A stretch of 64,000 bases of DNA from Aquatica leii (Eukaryota; Arthropoda; Insecta; Coleoptera; Lampyridae), in NCBI GenBank assembly GCA_035610365.1, contig CM069433.1, positions 168,594,882 to 168,658,881 of the forward strand, in the 5' to 3' direction. Shown here one piece after another: positions 22,601 through 37,600 of the stretch. The position numbers were made by a program, and so were the translations under genes. The notes under the pieces are model-generated. The model searched no databases. It saw only the letters and a list, made by a program, of their open reading frames with translations, and was not told where the DNA came from. Numbering within the stretch: position 1 is the first letter of the stretch; every line of letters begins with the position of its first letter.

Positions 22601-25600
22601 TTGACGTATTTTATAAACAGGAAAATATTATTTTGTTTTTTAAATATCTCACATAATTATGTATCTGCATAATAATAATAAATTTAAACGCGTCTAGTAA
22701 AACTCATGTTATAAGCGAACAGACTGGCAATATATAAGACTGACATATAGTATATGTGTTTTTTATAAACATAGTGAAACGTTCGAGAAATTATTTGCAA
22801 ATGCAATAACCTTCTAGAAGCTGTTATCCATCTTCTAGAAGATGTACCGAAAAATAGGGAACGCTCGAGAAGGATTTCCGTATGTGTATATATAGCAACG
22901 AGACAGATCGTAGGTCAATTATTGCTGGAATGCGAATGCAGCAGTGTTAAGAAGATTATCAAGTGGAAATAAATCGTTAGCACGCGTGTGTCTACATAAA
23001 TATACCAAGAATAATCGTGTACGTGATTATTAGTGTAAACGAGTGTGAGGCTATCAGAGGACGTTATCTTATCTTCTTGTAAGTGATATAAATTATAGTG
23101 TAAGTGTTTTTATTAAATATTATTAGATTTTATTAGTTCGGTTAATTTAAAAGTGTACATATTTCTAGAATAAGTAAACATAATTTTTAGTCGTTATAAA
23201 TAAATTTGTTAATAAATAAATCCGCAACAATAGGAAAGATAGGTATGCATTTGTTGTGAAGTTGTGAAGTGTACACGCATTTTTCCGTCTCCTGTGTTTT
23301 GGCTGGTATTTTATTATTTACAATAAGCAACTACATTTTATTATGCCACTTATAAATAAATGCTCTGTTTGCAATGATAACGTAAACGCAGATAAAGAAA
23401 TTTCTTGCGATAAATGTAAATTACCTTTACATTCTACGTGTTCGGGGTTATCGAGAAGTGAAATTCAATGCGTCTTTGCTAAAGATAGAAGAGTTTCATA
23501 CTTTTGCAATAAATGTGTAAAGTGTGATAATGAAGTTATTGAATTAAAAAGTTAATTTTGGATTTAAAACTACAAATTGATGAACTTAAGAAATCTAATT
23601 GCACGAAAAAAGGAGAATACTCTCCCGATGCAATTGTACATGAAGTATTTGAACGGCAGCGTCGTGCTAATAGTATTGTAAGAAAGCGATCCACAATTCG
23701 CTAATGATAAAACCATTGCTACTTGCTACTAATTTAATTAAAGAAATCTCTAATATAGATACCGTAAACATTCGCGTTCAGAAGTTGGGGAAACAATTCA
23801 ACAACGATAAGCCGAGACCTCTTAAAGTTACGTTACCATCTTCGGCTGATGCTATTCAAATATTAAAAAATAAACACAAAATCAAGTCTCTTAATGATAT
23901 AAATATTAAACAAGATCAAACCCCTATGCAACTAAAACATCTTGCATTTGCGCCATCATCATCTTTTTGACTTTATGTGCCGTTTAAAAAACACAGCACA
24001 GTATGATTGTTTGGAATAGTTTCTAACGACAATATACGACAACGCCATCTTGTTGGACAAAACGTCGTAGATAAAAGATTTTAAGCAGCATCAGCTGCCA
24101 AGCTTGACGTTTTGGCGAACTACCTACGAAGACAAATAATTTCTCTTATTAATACATAAAAATCTTGAACAATTAAGTTTAACGAGTAAGCGATAAAATC
24201 AGTGGCGTAACTACATCCGTTGGCGCCGGGAGACAATAGCTTCGTGAACATCAAAAATTCAAAAAGAGTACCTACATTACAATGGTCATAGCAAGGTTTT
24301 AAAAAATGTTAATATCAATAGGAAATAATGTTTCATATAAAAAAAAAAGAATGAAAACACAAAAAACGATAACTATATAATGTATGTACCTATACCTAAA
24401 CTATATCTAATATGGATAAATTCGTTGTAATTAGTCACTTAAATACTTGTTTTCTGACTTTTGCCTCCGCGAAAGTGTCTATCAACTGATCAAAATTTAT
24501 TCTTTTAGCAAATTCGTTTTCTATGCTTATCATCGCTAGGCTACTAAGCCTTTCTTGGGACATAATACTACTCAAAAAGTTTTCTATTAATTTTAACTTT
24601 GAAAAGGACCTTTCTGCTGTTGCGGTGGTAACTGGTATGGTTAAGAACAAAAAAACAGCCGTACATAAATCTGGGACATTGCTTGCTGTTGTAAAGTTGT
24701 CACAGATAAGCATTTTTGCTAGCTCTTTTATACTCTTGCATTTTGTAATATCTTGACGTAGTGCTGATCTAAATGATAAAACTTGTGTAGGAAAAGTATC
24801 ATTTAGATCATTTTTATATTTCCTGGCAAGCTCCACTTTTTGATAATTGATCATCTGTTGCAATGGTAAGAAATTTAGGACTAATCACTTTAAACTTATT
24901 TACTACAGCATTAAATCCGTTCAATCGTTTTTTTATTTGCGAGGCGATAATATCTATCACTGGATTAAACGTAATTATACGAAATTTTTCATGAGGATTT
25001 TTAAATCTAATGTCGCTACTCAGTTCATCAAAGTGTTTTTTAATTAATCTTTCTCGTTTTTCTCTGAATTCTTGCTCTGTACCCCAGCTTTCAGCAAGAT
25101 CTTTAGCAGTTGCTTTTAATTGATCATACTGGTCCCTTAATATTAATACTTCGCCATATGCAGTTTTCAAGAAATTTTCAGCCTCAATCATATCACAATC
25201 TTCGGGTAGTAATAATTTTGAAACTACATTAACATTTTGTAAAATTTTTTCAAAGAGAACGACTAACATGACAAATTCAAAGTTTTCAATGTTTTTTTCT
25301 AATGCCAGCAGCTTCTGTCATCTCGTCCGATTTTTTACTTCTTAAACTTATTTCGGTAAGAGCGCGCAATAAGTCTTTGTAGTTATAACGAAGGGCAAAT
25401 AAAGAGTCGTATCTTGACGACCAACGTGTTTTCTTCAAAGTAATCGAATTCACCAGACTCGAACATTTAAGTAATTCCCAACGTTTGATGCTATTACTAA
25501 AGAATGTATATATATGACCGACAATATAAAAAAATTGAGTTGCCCCTTCAACACCCTTAACAGCATCGTTTAAAACCAAATTTAAATTGTGCGATGCACA

Positions 25601-28600
25601 ATGAATATACGGGGCATTTGGTTGTACCTGAGAAATTTTGGCCTGTAAACCTCCATAAGAACCCCTCATCACACTTGCCCCGTCATATCCTTGCCTACGC
25701 AGGCTCAAACTCTTCAAAAATAAGTTTTTCTAAGCCTGCTGCAGATTGATCATCCACAATATGAAATCCTGTAACGGTCTCTTTAATTTGAATGTCGACA
25801 GGTCGATTATTTTCATCCCTTACAACTTTTACGTATCTGTATACGATGCTTAATTGATCCAATTTTGTAATATCCTGCGTTGTGTCTAAAATCAACGAAA
25901 AAAATGGCGCATCCTTAATTTCATTAAAAATTGTTTTAACCATTTGGGCGGTAATTAGTTGAATAAGTTCATTTTGAATTTTAGGGCTAAGATATTTTAC
26001 AGAACCATTAGGTTTATCCAATAACTGCTTCAGAATAGGATCGTAATTACACAATAAACTTATAATAGATAAAAAATTGCCACCCTCAGCGACGCCGTCA
26101 GCAATTTTTTTCCGGTGCCCCCTAAAGGGAATGTTGCACATACCCAAAGTCAGAGAAACGTCTATTAATCTAGGTAAGACTTGTCGCCAAAAATTTGCTT
26201 CTTTTCTTATCGATTTTTGAATATGTTCATCAATTAATCCCGTTTTCTTCGACTGATCATAAACAACACAAGCCTCAAGATGTACCGAAGATTCTTCATG
26301 TTTCACAATTTTAGCTGTTAATTTTTTCCAATTTGAAACAGCGTCTATCCAATTCACTTTGAAATTTCTGTGACTTCGATTGGCAAAAAGCCAGCATGGT
26401 TCACAAAAACATTTATCTAAACTAGGAGAACAACACAACCACTGTCTTTCCATTTGTAACCCACATTTAGATTTTAATGTGTAATATGTCACAGAAAAAC
26501 ATCGATTATAGGCATCACTAGGAAAAGGTCCCTTTGGTTTACATGAACCATATAGTAAAATGAATTTTTTTACATAAGCCTCGTTGATATTCATCGGATA
26601 GTGCGGAATGTCCGTGGGGTATTTTTCACCCAAAACTTTTTTCACCAAGCAATTTTCGGAGTTATCAGTTAATCCCTCACTCACTAATTGATTATAGATT
26701 TCCAGAGCTTTATCATCAATTTTATTATTTAGCGTTTTTGTTATTAGGGGTCGCTGGTGTCCTTCATCTTTTTCTGTAGTGGGGTTTTGGCATATTGATG
26801 AATCGGGTAATGATTTTGGTGGAGCAGAACTAGTTGATGGACTTGGTGGAAATGAAGCCGGTTGAAAAAAATGACTAATTTTAGGTAATTTTGTCTTTTT
26901 TTCTTCTAATACTATTTTTCGCTTGTGGAGTTCCCACCCGCTGGGCTTTCTTTTACTCATTGCCTATAGGAAGGAACGATCAACGATTCATGTTTGCTTC
27001 ACCAATAATTATTTAAAAGATTATTATATAATATAGGTATGTACTGACCTTTTATGATCTTGTTCGCTAAACAAAAATAAAATTTACCAAAAATTTAAAA
27101 ATCATGAATCGAAGTGATTACTTCAAATTTCCCATGCGAATGCGAAGTAAAACATGAACTTTGCGTGCCTCGTTAGTTTTTCGGCTAATAATCTAAAATT
27201 GTTTTGCCTTCTAAATTTACAGTACATAATATTTACTTTATTAAATTATCATCAACGTTGCATTTATTATCGGTTTTGTATTACAACTGTGCTGTCATTT
27301 TGTATGTGAATCGTGAGGCCACTCGCCTCGACCGGCGGCCCTCGGAGAAAGAAAGGCCGGCTTTATATTTGAAATAAAGCAAGACGCATCTTTACTGCTA
27401 TTAATAATTACGATAAGCATAATGCCAAAATCCGCACTTTATTTATGAGGTACATATTTCTAAGAATAACACTTTCATTAATTCCGTAATCCGTACTTTT
27501 TGAATACAAAATTAATCAGTTGTTATGAGAACTGAGAACGCGTTGCGGCGCCTATCTGCCCCTGGCGCCGGGGTGCGGTTGCACCCCTTGCACCCCTGGT
27601 AGTTACGACACTGGATACAATGCTCATGATTTGGCCTTGGTTTGATTGCTTTAATCCACAGTTAAAAACATGTATACATTCCACTAGCATTAACACAGCC
27701 CACTGTACAAAAAACCCTTACAAGTTTTGATATTCCAGTCGAATCTTCTCGGGGCGTCATTTCCGAACGTTATCGAAATCATTCTACAGAAACAGAAAAA
27801 ATAATTATGTATATTGATTGAATCCACGTAACGAAAGCAGAATGTGACTTGTTCATGCTTGGAAATGTCCGCAGTTTCATTAACCTCCACCGAATAATAG
27901 ACCGCGTTATGTACTAGTTTGATTATTTTACCCAATACCTCGTGACCCAAAATTGTACACTGTTCCTTAGTGACAACCACCTATATTTGCTACGCTTGCT
28001 GAAGCCACGAGTTTAACTGACGAATATCGCGTGATCGCAGTTTCTACAACCGAGTGAAATTTGAATGTTCCTCGTGACCCCTTATGGCTAAGGTTACGGT
28101 CATTATAAAACAAAGAGTAGAAGTTATTTTTAAAAGGGCCACGTTCTAAATTGGGTTTTAGCAATACACAACTGTAAACGTCAGATATTTTGTGCTTGTT
28201 AAAATTTTGTTCCATGATGAAAAACCAATTTGAGTAAATGTCTTAATAGACTCATAATCTCTTAATTGCTGTTTTGGGCAGAAACACCACAAAATATTTT
28301 CCGATTCGTTTTGGTGACCTGCATTAAGTAGAGAAAAGCTGCTAATAGAAAATTTTGCCGGTTTCAACACTTTATGATTTCGAACTACAAATTATTCATT
28401 ACGACTAATCAGGCAGGCCTGTGAAATTATGTTATTCGGTGTGCTAATTTCGAAAATGACCTCCATTTTTTCCATCACGTCAAAACCTTTTCTAAAATTA
28501 ATATCAATCATTAAGTTAAACCTGGAAGAAGGGCTGAGGTAAAACGATGACTAGCAATTTAGTTAGAGCACTGACACATAAAGTTCGAGAAGGGCCAATG

Positions 28601-31600
28601 AAATGTTATCTAGATAAGAGATTAGCTTTTAATTTTTATTAATTAATGCGGTTATACCCACGGGCATGACACTTCTCTATTAGGTCATTTGGTCAATGAC
28701 CCTTCGGAAAAATGGAAAAATAAGGAAGGTATTTTATGTACTTTACAGTTACAGAAAATTTGCGTTTAAATTAAATTATCAGAGTTTGAATTTCATGTGT
28801 TTAAATTGAGAATTGAGATGCGAATTTACCGGAAGCTCACATTTACGTGTGACTGCGTGCATAATATTGAAGTCGAATCGTAAATGATATAGTTATTGTA
28901 GTCAATGCAATACTTACGTGACTTACGTTATTTATCATTATCTTCACAGCACGTGTGTATAAAACACAGATGCTAGAATGCACATTTCTTATCACATATG
29001 ACAAACTTTACACTCGATTTTCTTAGTTGATCTATAATATTAATTTCTAATAGACGTCTTATCGTTTTTGTTTCATAATCGCGGTGGTACAAGACATTAA
29101 AAAATTAATAGTTATTAATAGTTTAGAATTTAAATTTAATGCTCGTCCTTAGCCTTTACTTCAAATTTGTAAGACCAGTAAACATAAAAATAAAGAAGTC
29201 CATAGGAATTTTAAAGAATATATGTATGATTCGTCAGATTGGATTTGTGAATTTAAAGTAAATAATAGATTTTACTGTTTTGTAGGTTTACTGTGTTCAC
29301 ATGATTGATTATGGTCTAAAAATAATGTTACCGATTTATACCGTTTAAAAGAAAAAGTGAAAAAGCACTCGTTATCGGCGAATCACATGAAAAATTTTAT
29401 GAATTATGCCACTCTTGGTCGCGTTAATATTTGCTTACAAATACAATTGGACAGCGCTTGCCGAAACTCAATTAAAGGCCACAATAAAAATGTTTGTAAA
29501 AATAGATACATATATTAAAGAAATTAACGGATTGACTTTACCTGCGACTATCGTGGAAACTAAGCGCTGTTCCTCTACGTAAAAAAGATTAAATCATTTA
29601 TACGCAATCGGCAATACTATAGGACAAGAAAGTCATGCGCATTGAAAAATCTTTCATTAAAAACTGTAAATTTGTATCGATCGTTATGGTAATTGTAAAG
29701 ATAAACGAATATTTTAAATCTTAAACTTAAATATAATTGATCTAAAATATAAATCGTGTTAATGTTTTTTAGACTTTGCAATAATTGTGTTTTATAAATG
29801 ACCCTCTTGTATGATTGACCACCAGCCGCCACTGAAAATAACAATCGTCAGAGTGGTTTTTCCGCAGCCTCTATGTTATAGAAATTTTAAATCGTAATGT
29901 CGTCTTCTTTTTTTGAGACATAAGCTTATATAATAGCGACACTGCACATAAACTTTATGAGGAGCCATGATTTGAGCTAGTCTACAAATTATGTAATGCG
30001 CATAATGCGATTTTTATTATTATATTCAATGTTTCTAGTTTCCAAATTTTTCAAAATTGCAAAATATAGATAAAGATTTGTTTGCTTATTGTCAACGCTA
30101 AACGGCGCTTCATTCGGACCTTAACCAAAGATTGGAAGACATTCTTCACTTGGATATTCCCGACTGAGTGTCAAACCTTTTTGCAAGTAGTCAAACTCAG
30201 AGCACGAATACAGATGAATAGATACTAATACAAGAGCAACTTGTTGAATTATCCACAAATGTGGATTCAGTGCGGTTATGAGCCTCATCACAAAAAAAAA
30301 GAAACCTACTAGAAATTAGTACTCGTTGGGATTTGAGGTTGCTACTCATTAACATTGAGCAGGACATAGATACACTCATAACATCCAATCCAAACCATTA
30401 AAAAGTTTTTTTGTGTTTTAAAAGAAAAGGTATAATTTCAATAATTACTTCTTCAATAAAATGTTTTTTTATATTTTATTTGTACATCGCCATTTACCAT
30501 TCAAGACATGCATTTATGTAGTTTTTTTGAGTCAGAGCTCCGTGGGCAATTTTTGACTACAGAAAGGAGCCCGTGGGTCAAAAGAGTTTGAAAATCACTA
30601 GCCTAGCTGAGGACTTTCTGTAATTGGATGCCTCGCCTATCGGTTTCTTCTTCAGATTGAACACATACCCATTAGCTTAGCTTTAATGATGCTTCTTTCT
30701 TTATTGCTAATTCAAGCAGTTCTGCGAGTTTTTTCTTAGTCGGTTTTTCTAGAAGCCTATCTAAAATTTTGTTTTTAATCGTTCCTGTGACAAACTTGTC
30801 TTTCAAAATTACATTCAAATTTACGCCAAAAACACAATTTACTGCCAACTTCTTTACTCTTGGGTACCATTCATTTACCCGTTCTTGTTGCAGTTTGTAA
30901 AAATTTCTTCTATCGTTAAAAGTCAAAATTGTTTTAGATTATTGGCCCATAAGTAGACTACATAACGTTGTAGGTCTTTGTGTCTCGTTTTACTGGAACA
31001 GATAGATCCCGTACTGTTGTGTACACCAACTGGCACTTGTCTTTCGACACTGATGGTATTTGTCTTAAAAAATTCTTGCATCTTTTTTTATTAATAATAA
31101 AATCATCCCCACAATCAAACTGCGACATAGTTCTAATAATGACCCTCAAAAAAATGGACATCGAATAAAAAGAAAAAAAGAATTTCTAAAAAAATGTTTT
31201 TTGCTTTTTTGCTAAATGCTGCATTTTACACGACACTTGTATTGCTTTTCAAAATAATCACCTTTAAGATATATACGATTGAAGCACCCTTCAAAGCACT
31301 TTGTCCAGTCAGAAGATGATAACTCTAAAACAGTGATTCCCAAAGTGGTCTATATCGACCCCCAGGGGTCTATGACAATCTGCAAGGAGTCTACGTCAGC
31401 GAAAAAAAAATTTGGGGGTCCATGAAATGAAAATGGGGGTCCACGATAGTGGATCTCAACATACACTGATAGTACCTATTTACTTACATTATACTATTTT
31501 ATAATATAAAGACATATTATACATTAAGGGTTGTATTTAGTTAGGACGTTTTGCACCGTAGAATAGTGAAACGCTAATCAAGATATCTCACTTTGTAGCA

Positions 31601-34600
31601 GTATGATTAAAAAAGTAATTTAAGTATTATTTAAAACAATCTTTTCTCCAACGGGCTAAATCGCGAAAAGTTTTTTTTTTTTTAATAAATATGAATAATA
31701 TCACGTTACAAATAAAACATAAGTTTTAATTGATACTGCCAACGGAATTTATTTTTATAAGTTTTTATTCTTTTACCCCGTTACATACATGTATTTTACT
31801 GACCTACATGCATCGATGTATCTTTACATTCTACATGGTGACGAATTAATTGAGTTAGCGATTAAAAAATGTTCTATTAATTTTGTTAAAATTTCGTACA
31901 AATATAGGCAACCCATTAACCAGGGACCTGTGCCGGCGACCACCCGTTGTTAAACAATCGGATTACTAACAAAAGGATTATAACTGTTTGTAAACTGCAG
32001 GTAGAAACCTACTTAATTTGCTAACGCATTTATTTATTAAAATCAATCTAATAATACACCAAGTACGTAATCAATTTGATTAGAATATTGAAATTCATTC
32101 ATAACGAATAAAAATAAAATTGCCCAAAGATATTTATTTACGACATATTAGCTAACAGTGTTAATAGTGACGAGAAAAATTTAAAACAATAAATACATCA
32201 GTCCAAAATAGGTACCAACATACTGTTGTCAACGCATAAATAAACAATCTTACAAATAAACATAACTAATAATAATCAACTATGTATAAATAATAATAAG
32301 TCAGCCTGTATATTATTTTGTATGCATATAAATTAATTTAAAAAAGGGGAAAAAGTAACAACTTTACAGATGTACATCCTTGACATTGAGTTTCAGAAGA
32401 TACAGTTTTTTCCACATACATTAATTTAAAAATGTCTCTCGAACAGGTAGCTGTCGTGATTGTCTTGAATTCAAAATTTCGGGTAACAATACTATATAAT
32501 AAAATTGTTCAAGCTTCGAAAGCATTTTTTTCTCCCAAAACAAAGTATCGATTTTAATCTTTTCTACAGAAATACCAGTAAGAATCCAAACAACAAAATA
32601 GCAAATGTCTTTTCTTACGATATTTAATTGCCCTCGGATTTGGTACATGTCATTTTGTTTTAATTTTAATTCGATTTCCTCTACTCGACAAAATTTGATT
32701 TTATTCTTTATAACGGCTTCCATCGGAGTGTACATTTTTGCACCGTATGGACATTTGATTTCTACAATTGCATTTTCATCTACTGCTTTGTCTGGAGACG
32801 CTGCCAAACATGGGTGAATTTCATCCACAAAGAAACCCCAAGGATTAACCTTTATATCCGTGACCTCTTGAAAATCGTCTAAAATCGCTCAATGCTCATT
32901 TTTTTTCCCATATCTTTTAGCAGCACTTTCTGTAAATTGTTGGTACAATACATTTTTTATTACATTTGCATACGAAGTTGCTCTGCACAATTTACAAATG
33001 CGGTCAAAATTTGACGCTGTCAATATTTTCCACCGCTCTTCGTACCACCGACTGCTTCGGTGTTGACCAATAGTTTTATTTAAAATTTCTTCTCGCTTCA
33101 AAAACAATTTCTGTACAAATTTCTGCGCTGCTTCGTTTAATTATTTCTCTAGCATATCCGGCGTTGGTTCAGCTGCATCCGGTTTATAATCAGCATCTGC
33201 GATTCCAGAGTACTTAGTACGGTAACGTATTGCTTTTTGATTGCAAATCAATTTTACGCTTTTGTTTTTTGCAAAATAACTACTACTTACGTACGTACTA
33301 TTGGCTGTAGTTTTCACGATTTCGTGGAGTGTACCTAATTCATTATGCGCTACAGCAGTTTTACTCCTAATTTGATAACTACGGTGAAAAGCAAAATTCA
33401 CACGTTTACCACCAACAAATTTCGCAACGTGGGAATTTTAAAGTGCTGCGGAACTGTTGGTAACATCATGTATCAAACTCTTGGAATCGTAAGATAGACG
33501 ACATACTGCAGTCATTATTTCCTTAAATAAACCGTTTTTTTCAAAATCTGGAATAATATTGTTTTTGGTTTTAGCACCGGTACAAAAATAACCCCGTATG
33601 ATCACAATAAATATGTTTCGGTGCATTTAAAACATCAAGTTCTAGTTCTTTAATTTTTATATCTGTAGTCACATCTTGGATTTTTCTAAATTGAATGACT
33701 TCAGTAACTTTACTACGAAGCCTGAGAATATTTTCTGAGATAATGTCTTTTAATTCGTTTTTGGTTCTTTGACTTCTCGTAGTTTATTTATGTAATTACG
33801 CAAAATACGGTTATTGCATTCATTTTTTCGTATTACAGTAGAAGTACCATAGGGCATCGACTCCACAAGTTTTCGATGCACGCTGCTATCGCCGTCACCC
33901 ACTAATTTTACATATTTCATACATCTCTATTGTTTTTTGAAAATCCTTTACTAAAATGACTGCCTCCATTCCAGTTGATGGACCGGTCTAATTTCCATAA
34001 CAGGTGTGCTCTGGACAATGATTATTTTTGTACAAATCCTTTCGTGCACACACCAAACAAAACTTATTTTTAACGGCCATATAGAGCACCTTCTTTGTCC
34101 GTAGTCTAACTATACACGCAACACTTCACAAGGCGTTATAATTAGTGCGATACGACTGTTTGCTCCACGCTCCGTCTGTTACAACTGCAATGTTTTGACA
34201 CCCTTGGTCGTCTAATTCTATTAGTTCTAATGCTAGTTTCGTTTCTTGTTTGGCGGCTTTATTCATCGCGTCAATTGCTGCTCGATTATAAATTTGACAA
34301 ACTTCATCTTGGTAAACGGCGTAAGTAGCACTTGATGGACTAGGAATATCTAAAACCGCAGAAAAGTCAGTTGGGTTTTCATTAAAATTTTTATAACCAT
34401 TGAAATTTTCAAAATAATATTCATTTTCAGATGAAAATAGTTCTTCCTCAACGTAAAAGTGTATGTCGTTATCCATTAAATTTTCTTCAGTAGAAGAAAA
34501 TGGCCGATTTCACTTCACTTTCTTCATCGTGTACACGCGATACACATGGTGCACTGACTGTAGCTCTATGATAATTACCAGAAATTTATTTAATCATCAA

Positions 34601-37600
34601 TATCTCAAAACGACAATAAAGAAATTAAAAGAATAAGAATACCTTTTATTGTTGTTCAACATCCTATTAGTATTAGCTCTAACTTTGTAAAATATCCATT
34701 AAATGATTAATTATAATTTGTTATTATAATCTATATTTCGTATAAAACAAAGACAAAACAATTAATGATAAAATACATAAACATTTTTTTTAAATTTTTT
34801 TAAATTTAATTTTGCCTGACGAAGAACTTGACCAAGTTCGAAAGCTTGCATTTAAATGGTTCTAAATAAATACAACTTATTACTCTAAAAATATCTTTAA
34901 TACTGGTAACTAATTTAAAAATATATTGTTTGTTTCTTCCAAAAACATTTTTTTCGTGTAAACAATCACAGCAATTTAATATTAATAGAGTTATTAATTA
35001 ATGACTTATTATGTTAAAAAAAATTGTAGCATTTTGAATAAGAATAAGTAAATAAACTTAAGTTTGGTTTGTTTAAGAAAGGGATTTAGATGTCTATTAT
35101 ATTACAAATGGTAAATGCTGGTTTATGGTTTACATGCACCCCTGCAGTGAGCCAGGTAGTTGGTGTCATGAGGTTTGCAGATACTACAGGCGTTTACTAA
35201 ATTTCAAAACTAAGATTTTATTTGACTAAATACAACCCTTAATTATAAAAGTACCTATGAAGTAAAAAATTTATTATATATGTTTATAAAATTGTGTAAG
35301 TTGTAGGATGTAGGCATTCGCTTTGTGGTCGCAAAACATTTTGAACTTGTAAAAACCTGCACATAATGACATGCCAGTAGCATCTTGTTTAAAGCATACG
35401 CGCAGTCTTCGCGAACTTGCACTGACTTGTTCAATTTGTCACTCTATAAATACGAATGTGAGACAAATACGTTTATTTGTTTCCTGAATCTTAAAAAAGA
35501 AAGTGCTAAGAAAATATTTAAAAAATATAAACTGGTAGTTTATCACACAAATTATAGTGAATCAGTGTTATTTTGTTTGAGAGTGCCGGAGAAAAGTAAG
35601 TACGTTATTTTTTATTAAATTTTAGTTTTGTACTCGTAGTTAGCAAAGATAGATAAATTACGCCAATCATGACTTCAGTTATTAGTAGTTTAATATTCAA
35701 ATCATGCAAAATTACACGAGTACTCTTCAATAGTTTATTTTTCAAAATTTTAGCAATCGTTATTATAATTACAGTGCAATCTCCGTAATCCAAACTAATT
35801 GCTGCAAGAAGATGTTCGGATTATAGAATGTTTTCGGAAAAATCTAAAAAAAGACAACTATACATATATATTACGTATGTATTTTATTATTAATATACAA
35901 TATGTTACCACTTTGAAAGATAAATTCAGAAAATAAGAAATCAAAGCTGCTTGTTTTTTGAAGAATTTCCAATACACACTCTCATTTGTTTGTTTTTTTT
36001 TTCATAGAATTGAAATGTTTACATATAGGAAACATATTAAAAAAAATATTTTAGAATTAAACTACATATTTTGGCCGGTCACATAAATAAATATGTATGT
36101 GTGTCAATATTTATGTATTTACGACCTTGCTAGACATTTATTATTCTTTTATAAATACACATATCTTACCAAATAACTTCACAAAAAAAGTAAAAAATTG
36201 TACTTTTGTCCATTGGTCGTTACACTGTGGGCCAGTTCGGATTACTAGAATGTTTGGAATACGAAAGTTCGGATTATGGATATTGCACTGTAAATGCTTC
36301 TCTATATTAAAATTTTGTATTATTGCTAAAGTAGAACCAGTGAATTTTTACACATGACAGTCGAATGTACGTAGAGATAAATCGCATAGCAATTTGTTAT
36401 TATTATTCGTTGTATAATATTTTATTTTAACATTTTTTGTCATGTTACTTTCAAATTTATTTATAATGGCTGTACGCCTATGCCTGCCATTAAATCCAAG
36501 ACCATACGATTTAAATTTGACTTTGATTTTTTAATATACAGCTGCTGGAGTTTATGTCTTATTTAAATATATTAATTTTGCTCACAGATGACTGATGCCA
36601 TGTCCGAATCTAAAAAGAAATATAGACAGTACAGTGTTGATTATTTGAAACTTGGCTTCATTCCTTCGTTGTCGGACAAAAAATTGTCTATGTGCCTTTT
36701 ATGCAACAAAGTTTTGGGCAATGACGCTATGAAACCATCTCAGCTGCAGAATCATCTGAGATGTCACCCTGATAAAACAGATAAAGATTTGAAATACTTT
36801 CAAACACTCAAAAATAAACTTCAGAAGAGACCCACGCTGGACAAAATGTTCTCTTCGACGTCACAAAGAAACGATGATGGTTTGCGGGCGTCTTACAATA
36901 TCTCGCTACTTATAGCAAAATCCAGAAAATCGCATACTATCGGAGAGAAGTTAATTTTGCCAGCTGTTGAAGATGTTTTAAAAACTGTTTTACACAAACC
37001 TGCATCTGATATCATTAAAAGAATTCCCTTAAGCGACAATACTGTTGAAAGACGTATTGATGAAATGAGTTCTGATATTGAAAGCTTCTTGTGTAATTAT
37101 TTGCAAACGACCCATTTCTCTATACAACTGGACTACTGGAGAAGTCAACTTTATTATTATGACCCAAGAAATCTACGAAAAACTGCTCTTCACAAGAACT
37201 TTGACAACCGACACTTAAGGTGTACTGCTAACGCTGGCGCGAACAAACATAGGCTGGGTAGCAATGCGAAAAAAACCCCAAGTCGACTAGGCCAACAGAA
37301 GCAGGCCAACTAGCTCCAGTCGTGAGGGCGTAGATAATAATTTTCTTTATTTTTCAAGAAGATTCAATTATAAGGGCGCCACCGAATTAACCTCAATTCG
37401 CAAACGTAACCCGGAACGTTTCCCAGGTCTGCGGGTACCTAGCACTATATTTCCGTCTATGTAAAGCCTACTAATATGGATACCAACTACAAGCACTAAA
37501 AGCTTTCTTTTAAAAGTGGGAAAAGTTAAATATAGCAGTAAAAAGCGTTAAGCGTCAAAAGGAATATTAATTAAAGTTTTAAAGCAAAATTAAATAAAAT

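Larger units (their letters stand above)
31525..35241 (-). mobile_element. Mutator-like element with YqaJ nuclease gene
   Basis: 3,717 bp. Terminal repeats taagggttgtatttagt (31525 rightward) and its inverse at 35241. Flanks attatacat (31516-31524) and attataaaa (35242-35250) match 7/9, consistent with the 9 bp duplication of Mutator-like elements. The minus strand carries a transposase-like segment followed by a YqaJ nuclease segment. Inserted in the left part of the hAT at 31331-39850. Confidence 0.8.

Noticed and set aside
23230..23970. Idea that the PHD-finger ORF is the gag of the LTR element next to it
   Set aside because: The LTR has matching duplications on both sides, hence is solo, and the ORF downstream has LINE ORF1 features.
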